The position numbers were made by a program, and so were the translations under genes. DNA of 42,950 nt from NCBI GenBank assembly GCA_946407065.1, contig CAMJMQ010000023.1:1-42950 (forward strand). The letters run 5' to 3'. The first letter of the stretch is position 1. Every line of letters starts with the position of its first letter. Under the pieces are notes generated by a model. That model saw only the letters and a program-made list of their open reading frames with translations, was not told the origin of the DNA and did no database searches. Shown here piece by piece: positions 17,501 through 23,945 of this stretch. This stretch comes from an uncultured Clostridia bacterium. GTDB taxonomy: Bacteria > Bacillota > Clostridia > Oscillospirales > Acutalibacteraceae.

Positions 17501-17886
17501 TCATCCGCCTTTTGCGGCAGGTTGCCCTCCGCGATCTCGGGGACGTTGATCCTCTCGCTGACGGAGACGATGTTGATGTTCTCGTGCACATCGCCGTTGC
17601 TGACCTTTGCGTTCGCAAAATAGATGCCTTCGACATCCTTGACGTCTTCATCCGCCTTGAGCGCGTCGATATCGTCGCTTGTCAGGAGGAGTGACGAGGT
17701 GATCTCAAAATCCCTGAAGGATGTTTTTTGATAAAAGTTGTCACCCGCGTTCCGCATCGAAGCGGCGGAGTAGCAGATGCCGAGATAGGACGACGCCGCC
17801 ATTGCCGCGATAAAGACAACGGAGATCCACGAGAGCAGATTCTTTTTGACGTTACGCGTTGCGTCCTTAATCTGTGTTTTTTTCAT
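14563..17886 (-). CDS. FtsX-like ABC permease with giant extracytoplasmic coiled-coil hairpin
   Basis: A 1107-aa MacB/FtsX-superfamily permease. Layout: a membrane helix at about 18-40; an extracytoplasmic domain (about 45-225); a long coiled coil (about 225-563); three membrane helices (about 590-760, first FtsX unit, with the cytoplasmic RIVDEQRKLVGATKALGFY motif); then a second helix near 790, an outer domain and three C-terminal helices with ELTIMRINGFTVKEVKRY. The coiled coil has leucines (one Ile) exactly every seven residues from L267 to L393, a 40-residue turn, then aromatics every seven residues from Y433 to Y517, continuing at L524, L531, Y538, Y545, L552 and L559. Both arms span 126 residues, so an antiparallel hairpin roughly 19 nm long is predicted. 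It follows the GAF-ABC ATPase by 19 bases. The substrate is unknown; mechanotransmission or export of lipids, peptides or drugs are possible. Confidence 0.88.
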   Translation of the reverse strand: MKKTQIKDATRNVKKNLLSWISVVFIAAMAASSYLGICYSAASMRNAGDNFYQKTSFRDFEITSSLLLTSDDIDALKADEDVKDVEGIYFANAKVSNGDVHENINIVSVSERINVPEIAEGNLPQKADECAVEQTIAEKLGYQIGDTVTTGDDSGDTPKFMKGKEYTVTGIVQHPDHLAKPDFAPGNRYILVTPEAFDDEQLDGCFMRAEVALKSTEGMSRFSDEYKKKTDAAKERLNEIADERSALRTAEVKDKYQKEIDDGQKKLDEAKEKLDDGKTALDEGKDKISENEDKLKDAKSQLDSGKQTLDSSKSKLDSAQGTLSSSRDKLDAAEYELYTSDQKLTAAKTELDANKQKLDAAKAELDANKEKLDAAEEELSYAKEVLDAAEQALAEAKSLSPEEIAELTPDELEVYEAIVAAAEELYQEGLAAYNEGKQQFDAGKAKYDSALAQYNSSKAKYDSAVAQYENGMAQYRAGTEEYYAGLSQYESGLAEYNSGKAQYDQGVATYNSNKQKYDDGVKALEEGKTTLADKEEEYNDGVKEYQKNVDKLEDAKKALAELKDCSWFVFDVGSNGGYMHLSLSAKSISNLSVTFSLFFVVIAALVIYTTIKRIVDEQRKLVGATKALGFYNSEILGKYLVFGISATIVGALIGIVAGYFVIQGVVLKSYSNMYVIGAIPPGILAATSVIAVGLAIVLAIVAVTISCLSLMRSTAMDLMREKQPKAWKSSKSSKSGSSLYSRLILRNMRSDLARVIVTTVSVAGCCALLVIGFTLRGSVGSVADKQYGEIVKYDERLTFNPGTSDNADKEIEAILDDAGVTYVKAQSGLRAFKAGSDVEYTDLICGDMEALSDFYNFKTWKKDTELPTDADGVFIQCRTTETSGKNEGDNIIIYDGTMAPNEVRVAGVFNNYMGRNMIMNEASYEQYFGEKPEMNTYFLYLNGADKEKLVEKLDQVKGYESLTPAADEKGKLELVTNVFNRVAILLLVIAGLMAYFILLNITKMYVNQKTRELTIMRINGFTVKEVKRYLNTETIITTTIGILLGIGVGALMGYIVIRFIEMPHAQFVRDPYWLGWLISAVITAAFSAAITAFGTRKVKDLKLTDAT

Positions 17887-17905
17887 GATGAACCCCTTTC
17901 TCGCC

Positions 17906-19126
17906 TTACCAGATCAGATCTTCGGCGTGAAGCGGGTGCATGTTTTTCTTGATGGATGCGATCTTGCCGTTACGTACTTTGACCACACGATCCGCCATCT
18001 TGGCGATCTCCACGTTATGCGTGATCATCATGACGGTGGTGCCTTGCGTCTTGACGATATCCTCGATGGTCTGCAGTACCTCGATACTGGTGGTGTAGTC
18101 CAGCGCCGCGGTAGGCTCGTCGGCAAGGATCAGCTTGGGTCTTTTCACGATCGCGCGGGCGATGGAAACGCGCTGCTGCTGACCGCCCGACATCTGTCCG
18201 GGGTAGTTGTTCTCACGCTGGGACATGTTGACCTTGGCGAGCGCTTCCTTGGAGTCCATCGGATCCTCCGCCAGCTCGGCGATGAATTCGACGTTCTCGA
18301 GTGCCGTCAGGTTGGGCATCAGGTTATACGACTGGAAGATAAAGCCGATGTAGTCGCGGCGGTATTTGGTCAGCTCGTCGTCGGAGGGATGGGAGAAATC
18401 CTTGCCCTCGATCGTCAGCTCGCCTGTCGTCAAAAAGTCCATGCCGCCGACGATGTTCATCATCGTGGATTTACCGCAGCCGGATTCACCGAGCACGACG
18501 ATGAATTCGTTCTTGTAGATATCGAGGTTGATGCCCTTCAAGACCTTGAGTGTGGTGTCGCCGGTCTGGAATTCCTTGGTGATGTTGCGCAGGGTCGCGA
18601 GGAGCTCTTTCTTCTCCTCCAGATCCACGATCAGCCCTTTTTCATCGATCGTGATCGCCGCGAGAGAAGCCATGCGCTCGCACAACTGCATCTCCTCTTC
18701 ATCATAGAGGGTACCGTCGAGCTTGTTGACGATCTGCACACAGCCGATGATATCATGGGTGTTGTTGAGCGGTACACAGATCATTGTCTTGGTGACCAGA
18801 TCGTTGTCGTCAAAGACAGTGCCGTCAAAGCGGGGATCCGACGCGGCGTCCTCGACGAACATCGATTTACCCGTCTGCGTCACGATACCCTCGATGCCCA
18901 GACCGTTCTCTACGCTGATGTTGGAGATATCGGCGGGGCCGATATGGAACACGGGTGAGAGGCGATCGGTCTTTTGGTCGAGGAGCCAGATCGCGCCCGC
19001 CTCACTGTTGAGCGTTTTGACGATGATCTCTAAGCTGCCCGACAGCGCCTCCTCCAGGTTCTCTACCTTGAGCAGCTGCGCCATGATCGCCCATGACGCT
19101 TTTGCGAATCGTTTGTTTTCTGCCAT
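17906..19126 (-). CDS. GAF domain-ABC transporter ATPase fusion
   Basis: A 406-aa cytoplasmic protein. Residues about 25-165 form a GAF domain (SLEIIVKTLNSEAGAIWLLD ... MICVPLNN...IIGCVQIVNK), a small-molecule or redox-sensing fold. Residues about 176-400 form a LolD/MacB-type ABC ATPase with Walker A GESGCGKST (213-221), Q-loop FQSYN, signature SGGQQQR, Walker B LILADEP and switch His in MITHN. A sensor fused directly to the ATPase implies that transport itself is ligand-gated. It lies 36 bases after the SpoIIE phosphatase gene and 19 before its permease in the same operon. What binds the GAF domain cannot be read from the sequence. Confidence 0.93.
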   Translation of the reverse strand: MAENKRFAKASWAIMAQLLKVENLEEALSGSLEIIVKTLNSEAGAIWLLDQKTDRLSPVFHIGPADISNISVENGLGIEGIVTQTGKSMFVEDAASDPRFDGTVFDDNDLVTKTMICVPLNNTHDIIGCVQIVNKLDGTLYDEEEMQLCERMASLAAITIDEKGLIVDLEEKKELLATLRNITKEFQTGDTTLKVLKGINLDIYKNEFIVVLGESGCGKSTMMNIVGGMDFLTTGELTIEGKDFSHPSDDELTKYRRDYIGFIFQSYNLMPNLTALENVEFIAELAEDPMDSKEALAKVNMSQRENNYPGQMSGGQQQRVSIARAIVKRPKLILADEPTAALDYTTSIEVLQTIEDIVKTQGTTVMMITHNVEIAKMADRVVKVRNGKIASIKKNMHPLHAEDLIW

Positions 19127-19162
19127 TTTCTCTATCCTCCCGGAAGTTTTGTGTATGAAATG

Positions 19163-20776
19163 TTATGTGATATCGGTGTTGTCGTCAGAGCCGTAGTAGG
19201 CGAATCCGAGCATCGTGATATCATCGAACTGCTCGGCCTCTCCGACAAAACCGTTGATACCGTCGGTAACGTTCTCCAGCACCTGCTGCGGCGAAGCGTC
19301 GGGATCGCTGTTCAAAACCGTCAATAGGCGTTCGGTGCCGAACAGCTCGCGATCGGTGTTCATCGCTTCGGCGACGCCGTCCGTATAGACAAACAGCCTG
19401 TCCCCCGGTCGCATTTCGAAATCATGCTCGCGGAACCGCATCTTCCTGACCAGCGATACGGGTGGTGAGTGCCGGTACTCGACGAGCTCATAGCTACCGT
19501 CGGCACGCTTGAGCACAGGGTGCTCATGACCCGCGTTTGCCGCCGTTCCCTTACCCGTAGAAAGCTCCAGCACCGCCATCCACACGGTGACGAACTGCTT
19601 GGGCTTGATGTTGTTCTCGATCAGCTGGTTGTTGATCCTTTCGAGCGCCGCCGAGGGGCTGTCGCCCGCCTTGAGGCGATTCTTGAGCAGGATCTTCGAG
19701 ATCATCATGAACAGCGACGCCGGGATGCCCTTGCCCGAGACGTCGGCGATCACCATCGCGAGATGATCGTCATCGACGAGGAAGAAATCATAGAAGTCGC
19801 CGCCGACCTCCTTTGCCGGCGTCATCGACGCGTAGATGTCAAATTCCTTTCTGTCGGGGAAAGCGGGGAAATCGCTCGGCAGCTGCGCCGCCTGGATCTC
19901 CTTCGCCATATTCAGCTCCGCGCCGATCCGTTCTTTTTCGGCGGTCGCCAGGTTGAGCTGTCGGATATAATCGCGCAGCTCAACGTTCATTTGCTCAAAC
20001 GAATCGGAGAGCTCCTCGATCTCGTCGCCGGTATGGATATCCGGTGAGACCGCCTTCTCCGATTCCAGATCGCCCACCATTTGCTTGGCGGCGGTATTGA
20101 GCCGCTTGATCGGCATCAGTACACCCTTCTTCGTCTTATTGAAGAAGATAATGATCGGGATGATACTGGATACGAGGACGATCCCCAGCGTGGCAAGGTT
20201 GAATTCCACGATCTTGAATATGACGCTCTCGCCCTTGAACTCAGCGGCGACCAGCGCGACCGCTTTGCCGCTCTTGTCCTTGATCGGCGCGAACGCCGTG
20301 ACGACCAGCTTGTTGGCGTTACGGTCGCTGAAGTAAACGCTGTTTTCGGAATCGCCGGAAAGGGAGCGTGTCGCGCTTTCCTTGAATTCGCCCTCAAAGG
20401 GTTGACGAACGCCTAACGCGATCTCGCTGTCGGCGTCCCAAACGGTGACAAAGTCATTCTCCGACGGAATGAAAACGTACATGCGATCCAGCTTGCCTTC
20501 CGATTGCAGCAGCTTCAGAAAGCCCTGCACATGCCGATAGTATTCATCCGTCTCACCGTTCTCGTAATACGCGGCCAACTTGTCGCCGTCGATATACTCG
20601 GATGCCGTGTGGGTCAGCGTAAAGGCGGTGCCGTAGTGGCTGTCGTCAAAATCATCCACGTAGCGCCATGTGATACCGATACAGACAAAAACGACGATGA
20701 AAGCAAGAACAAAGATCAAGCCGAGGATCGCCTTTGTCGTCAGCTTTTTTCTTTTTTTCTTCGGTGCATTACTCAT
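19163..20776 (-). CDS. Membrane SpoIIE/RsbU-type PP2C phosphatase with HAMP and sensor domain
   Basis: A 537-aa serine phosphatase. A lysine-rich start (KKKRKK), TM1 at about 16-37, an extracytoplasmic sensor region (38-192, Cache-like in appearance), TM2 at about 194-213, HAMP (214-275), a linker helix ending KEIQAAQLP, and a PP2C/SpoIIE domain (305-530). Metal and catalytic motifs are present: GGDFYD (325-330), DVSGKG (345-350), NAGHEHP, YTDGVAEA and FDDITML. It should dephosphorylate the STAS protein encoded two genes upstream when the outer signal is sensed. Its start overlaps the anti-sigma-like gene by 8 bases. No sigma factor is encoded nearby. Confidence 0.93.
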   Translation of the reverse strand: MSNAPKKKRKKLTTKAILGLIFVLAFIVVFVCIGITWRYVDDFDDSHYGTAFTLTHTASEYIDGDKLAAYYENGETDEYYRHVQGFLKLLQSEGKLDRMYVFIPSENDFVTVWDADSEIALGVRQPFEGEFKESATRSLSGDSENSVYFSDRNANKLVVTAFAPIKDKSGKAVALVAAEFKGESVIFKIVEFNLATLGIVLVSSIIPIIIFFNKTKKGVLMPIKRLNTAAKQMVGDLESEKAVSPDIHTGDEIEELSDSFEQMNVELRDYIRQLNLATAEKERIGAELNMAKEIQAAQLPSDFPAFPDRKEFDIYASMTPAKEVGGDFYDFFLVDDDHLAMVIADVSGKGIPASLFMMISKILLKNRLKAGDSPSAALERINNQLIENNIKPKQFVTVWMAVLELSTGKGTAANAGHEHPVLKRADGSYELVEYRHSPPVSLVRKMRFREHDFEMRPGDRLFVYTDGVAEAMNTDRELFGTERLLTVLNSDPDASPQQVLENVTDGINGFVGEAEQFDDITMLGFAYYGSDDNTDIT

Positions 20777-21200
20777 AGGCGTTCTCCGTTGATGGGATGG
20801 TTTTCCTGATCGTCAGGATATTGCTGCCGTCCTGATAGGCGTAGCTGACCTCGTCCATCAGCTTCTTGGTGATAAAGATCCCGAGTCCTCCCTTTTTCGC
20901 CTGTGAGAAGGGACGATCCTTTGCGGGATCGGGCTTTGAGAGAGGGTCAAAGGGTGTACCGCTGTCGATGAACGACACTGTGACCGACAGCGGATCGGCG
21001 CTGCCGTCCGCGGTAACGGTGATCATGCCCGTATCGGGCGCGTACGCGTAGCTCGCGACGTTGACAAAGATCTCTTCGGTACAGACCTTCAACTGAAAAA
21101 GCTCCTTTTTCCCAAAACCGAGCTCCTCAGAGAAGCCAAGGACAAAGTCGAGCACCTCGGTCAGCCTTGCCTTTTCGGCAGGTATCTCTAAGCGCTTCAT
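20769..21200 (-). CDS. Anti-sigma-factor-like serine kinase (RsbW/SpoIIAB type)
   Basis: A 143-aa GHKL ATPase of the HATPase_c_2 kind. Visible: an N-box-like helix KVCTEEIFVNVASYAY, the DSGTPFDP G1 box, and KKGGLGIFITKKLMDEVSY as the G2 box/ATP lid. In partner-switching modules such proteins phosphorylate the STAS antagonist and sequester a sigma factor or another target. Its ATG overlaps the STAS stop (ATGA) and its end overlaps the phosphatase start, giving strict translational coupling. Its protein target here is not a linked sigma factor. Confidence 0.9.
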   Translation of the reverse strand: MKRLEIPAEKARLTEVLDFVLGFSEELGFGKKELFQLKVCTEEIFVNVASYAYAPDTGMITVTADGSADPLSVTVSFIDSGTPFDPLSKPDPAKDRPFSQAKKGGLGIFITKKLMDEVSYAYQDGSNILTIRKTIPSTENAYE

Positions 21201-21493
21201 TTTACATCGATGATATCCACAAAGCCTGTTACTTCAAAGATGTTCTTGACCTCATCGTTCGCGTTGATGACACACATGTCGCCGTTTTCCTGCATGACCT
21301 CGGCGGCGCCGAACAGCGCGCGCAGACCGGCGCTGGAGATGTAGTTCATATTTTGCGCGTCGATCACCAGCGAGGTGATCCCGTCAAGACAGGTCTCAAA
21401 TTCCTTTTCCAGTTCGGGAGCGGTGTTGGTGTTCAGTTCTCCTTCGATGGCAACCGTGAGCTTGGTGCCTTCCTGTGTTTTTGTGATCGTCAT
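21197..21493 (-). CDS. STAS-domain anti-anti-sigma factor (RsbV/SpoIIAA type)
   Basis: A 98-aa single-domain STAS protein, first gene of the operon. The phosphorylation loop is visible as DAQNMNYISSAGLRALFGA, in which Ser of ISSAGLR is the usual phospho-acceptor. It would cycle between phosphorylated (by the RsbW-like kinase) and dephosphorylated (by the SpoIIE protein) forms. AGGAGGAATCATCTG precedes the ATG. Confidence 0.92.
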   Translation of the reverse strand: MTITKTQEGTKLTVAIEGELNTNTAPELEKEFETCLDGITSLVIDAQNMNYISSAGLRALFGAAEVMQENGDMCVINANDEVKNIFEVTGFVDIIDVK

Positions 21494-21545
21494 CAGATGA
21501 TTCCTCCTAAAATGATTAAAATTTGTTCATTCATAAACAAAATAT

Positions 21546-21574
21546 ATAATATCATATAAAGTGACCCTTTGCAA
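21546..21574 (-). promoter_or_regulatory. Promoter of the partner-switching/ABC operon
   Basis: On the minus strand TTGCAA (21569-21574), a 17-base spacer and TATTAT (21546-21551), about 50 bases before the STAS start. It looks like the housekeeping sigma-A type rather than sigma-B type. Confidence 0.65.
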
Positions 21575-21914
21575 CACTTGAAATCTGTGATTTTTCAAAA
21601 ACTGTCAGAAAATTTATCATCGCAAAAACGGCGCGGCGTATGATATTGACAACAACGCCGCAGGATTTCTCCGCGTCATTGCGCTCAAAGATTACCGCAA
21701 CAACGCTCCCTTCATGGTTGTCATGCTTTTATTATTTTTAAGGGGAGCGTCACACTGTCAGCCCAAAGCGGCGCTTTCACCCTTTATGACGACACGTTAC
21801 CACCTAAAATGAGCAAACTCGAGCAAACGCCCGTTAATCCGCTTGTACATTATATATAAAATATTTCAACATCTTTTAGAACAAGTCACAAATCGTAGTT
21901 TTCGTGATAATAAA

Positions 21915-21962
21915 TGATTGAATTTGCTTGACTTTGATTGAGCTGGTGGTATAATTCAATCA
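21915..21962 (+). promoter_or_regulatory. fru promoter with inverted-repeat operator
   Basis: TTGACT (21928-21933), a 16-base spacer and TATAAT (21950-21955). A perfect 10-bp inverted repeat TGATTGAATT/AATTCAATCA (21915-21924, 21953-21962) encloses the promoter, and a third half-site TGATTGA sits at 21935-21941. This is a likely FruR operator, autoregulatory; DeoR-family repressors of fru operons usually respond to fructose-1-phosphate. Confidence 0.7.
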
Positions 21963-21976
21963 GAGAGGTGAGACAG

Positions 21977-22726
21977 ATGCTGACCGAGGAAAGATATCAG
22001 AGGATCCTACAGATTTTGGACGACCGCAACGCGGTCACCGTAGCGGAACTTTCCCGACAGCTGAACATCTCCGAATCCACGATCCGCCGTGATCTCAACG
22101 CGCTCGCCGAGATGGGCAAGCTCAATAAGGTTTTCGGCGGCGCTACCGCCTTGACGCGCAGCTCCGGTATCTTTGAAACGGACGTCGCGAACCGCATGAA
22201 CACCATGGGGGAGGAGAAGACGGCGATCGCGCAGTATGCCGCGACCCTGATCCATGACGACGACTTTGTGTTCATCGACGCCGGCACCACCACCGCGCGG
22301 CTGATCGACTTTATCGAAAACAACAAGGCGACCTATGTGACCAACGGCATCATCCACGCCCAAAAGCTCACCAATAAGGGCTTTGAGACCTATATCATCG
22401 GCGGCAGGATCAAGCCGCTGACCGAGGCTGTCGTCGGCACTAACGGCATCAAGAGCCTTGAAGGCATGAATTTTACCAAAGCGTTCATGGGCACCAACGG
22501 TATTGATATCAACGCCGGCTTCACCACCCCCGATATCGATGAAGCCCGCCTCAAGGAAGCGGCGGTGCACAACAGCTACATGACCTTTGTCCTCGCGGAT
22601 CACACCAAATTCCGCAAGGTGTGCGCCGTGACCTTTGCTCCGTTAAGAGTCGGATGCATCATCACCGATGCCTGTCCGGATAACAAATACAGTGAGATCA
22701 CCATCGTCAAGGAGGTAAAGAAATGA
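21977..22726 (+). CDS. fruR: DeoR-family regulator of the fructose operon
   Basis: A 249-aa repressor: N-terminal DeoR helix-turn-helix (RILQILDDRNAVTVAELSRQ then LNISESTIRRDL) and a C-terminal sugar-phosphate-sensing DeoRC domain (DAGTTTARL; YIIGGRIK; VLADHTKF). I chose ATG 21977 because the longer frame begins inside the promoter and AGAGAGGTGAGAC precedes this ATG. The stop overlaps fruK by four bases. The effector is probably fructose-1-phosphate, by family precedent and by the fruK-fruA context. Confidence 0.92.
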   Translation: MLTEERYQRILQILDDRNAVTVAELSRQLNISESTIRRDLNALAEMGKLNKVFGGATALTRSSGIFETDVANRMNTMGEEKTAIAQYAATLIHDDDFVFIDAGTTTARLIDFIENNKATYVTNGIIHAQKLTNKGFETYIIGGRIKPLTEAVVGTNGIKSLEGMNFTKAFMGTNGIDINAGFTTPDIDEARLKEAAVHNSYMTFVLADHTKFRKVCAVTFAPLRVGCIITDACPDNKYSEITIVKEVKK

Positions 22727-23628
22727 TTTATACCGTAACGCTCAGTCCGTCGATCGACTATATCGTGCGTTTGTCGAGCATGCGATCCAACACCACCAAC
22801 CGTACCGACAGCGAAGAGTTCTATTTCGGCGGCAAGGGCATCAACGTGTCCCAGGTGTTGGCTGAGCTGGATTTAGACAGCACCGCGTTCGGATTCTTAG
22901 CGGGTTTCACCGGTGAAGCGATCGAAAAAGGCTTGCGTAACGATCGCATCCACACCGATTTCATCCATCTGAACGAGGGTTTCACTCGTATCAACATCAA
23001 GGTCAAGGCGGGCGGCGAGACCGAGATCAACGGTCAGGGCCCCGACATCCCCGACTCAGCCCTTGAACAGCTGATGCAAAAGCTCGACCAAATCAAGGAC
23101 GGCGATACCTTAGTCCTCGCAGGCAGTATCCCCAAGACCTGCCCCGACGATATCTATGAGCGGATGCTCGAGCGCGTCAAGGATAAAAAAATCATGATTG
23201 CCGTTGACGCGACCCGTCAGCTGCTGGTCAACTCGCTGAGCAAGCACCCCTTCCTGATCAAGCCCAACCGCTTGGAGCTCTCCGAGATCTTCCATGCGGA
23301 AGTAGAGACCGCCGCCGACGTCGAGAAGTACGCCGGCAAGCTCCAGGAGATGGGCGCGCGCAACGTTATCGTTTCTCTCGGACGCCAGGGTGCTTTCCTG
23401 CTGGATGAGACAGGCGCGACACATACCTGTGGCGTATTAAAGCAGCCGGTCATCAACACCGTCGGCGCGGGCGACAGCATGGTAGCAGGCTTCATCGCCG
23501 GCTACCTTAAGACAGGCGATTACGGCTACGCGCTCAAGCTCGGCTCCGCCTGCGGCAACGCGACGTCGTTCCTGCCGGGTCTGGCAACAAGAGCGAAGAT
23601 CGACGAGGTCTTTGCCCAGCTCAAATAA
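22723..23628 (+). CDS. fruK: 1-phosphofructokinase
   Basis: A 301-aa PfkB/ribokinase-family kinase converting fructose-1-phosphate and ATP to fructose-1,6-bisphosphate in the cytoplasm. The substrate-side motif FGGKGINVSQVL (about residues 35-46) and the catalytic NTVGAGDSMVAGF with the base Asp are present, as is the LVNSLSKHPFLIKPNRLEL segment. Length is normal. It is translationally coupled to fruR (ATGA). fruA follows after 317 bases occupied largely by family F repeats. Confidence 0.95.
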   Translation: MIYTVTLSPSIDYIVRLSSMRSNTTNRTDSEEFYFGGKGINVSQVLAELDLDSTAFGFLAGFTGEAIEKGLRNDRIHTDFIHLNEGFTRINIKVKAGGETEINGQGPDIPDSALEQLMQKLDQIKDGDTLVLAGSIPKTCPDDIYERMLERVKDKKIMIAVDATRQLLVNSLSKHPFLIKPNRLELSEIFHAEVETAADVEKYAGKLQEMGARNVIVSLGRQGAFLLDETGATHTCGVLKQPVINTVGAGDSMVAGFIAGYLKTGDYGYALKLGSACGNATSFLPGLATRAKIDEVFAQLK

Positions 23629-23945
23629 ATCTTTATCAATCGTCATTGCGAAGCGCCAAGCCTCCCTTTCCTAAGGGAGGTGCCCGAAGGGCGGAGGGTT
23701 GCTTCAAATGAATCGTCATTGCGAGGGCTCAACACGCGTGTCAGCCCGTGGCAATCTCAACTGCTTGATTGTCATCAAGAGAAAGGGACGCGCGCGTCCA
23801 ATCTCAACCTATTGATTGTCATTGCGAACCCGAAAGGGTGTGGCAATCTCAACCGAATTCAGGTAATTATTGTCATTCATCACGGAAATTTTGAGTGGCA
23901 CTGATAACGACATAAATCTCAAAATAAAATGAAAGGAGAGTTTTT
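23629..23945. repeat. Family F repeat array between fruK and fruA
   Basis: A CCTCCCTTTCCTAAGGGAGG stem (about 23662-23682) and at least three family F units (about 23713-23761, 23769-23806, 23816-23854) with varying interiors, one holding ACACGCGTGT. No gene is seen. The fruA ribosome site GAAAGGAGAG lies at the right end. Confidence 0.7.

Larger units (their letters stand above)
21494..21976. other. Intergenic region with divergent promoters
   Basis: The left part carries the promoter of the STAS operon and the right part the fru promoter/operator. The middle (about 21600-21860) shows no gene with a start but has two stems: GCGGCGT/ACGCCGC (21633-21639 with 21655-21661) and GCTCCCTT/AAGGGGAGC (21705-21712 with 21740-21748). 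One frame from about 21750 to 21861 is open (ending VNPLVHYI) without a good start; it may be a relic. Confidence 0.5.

Noticed and set aside
16147..17694. 515-aa plus-strand frame opposite the coiled-coil permease
   Set aside because: The leucine/valine-rich repeats are the antisense of the heptad repeats (Glu/Asp/Lys codons) in the permease; no start signals.
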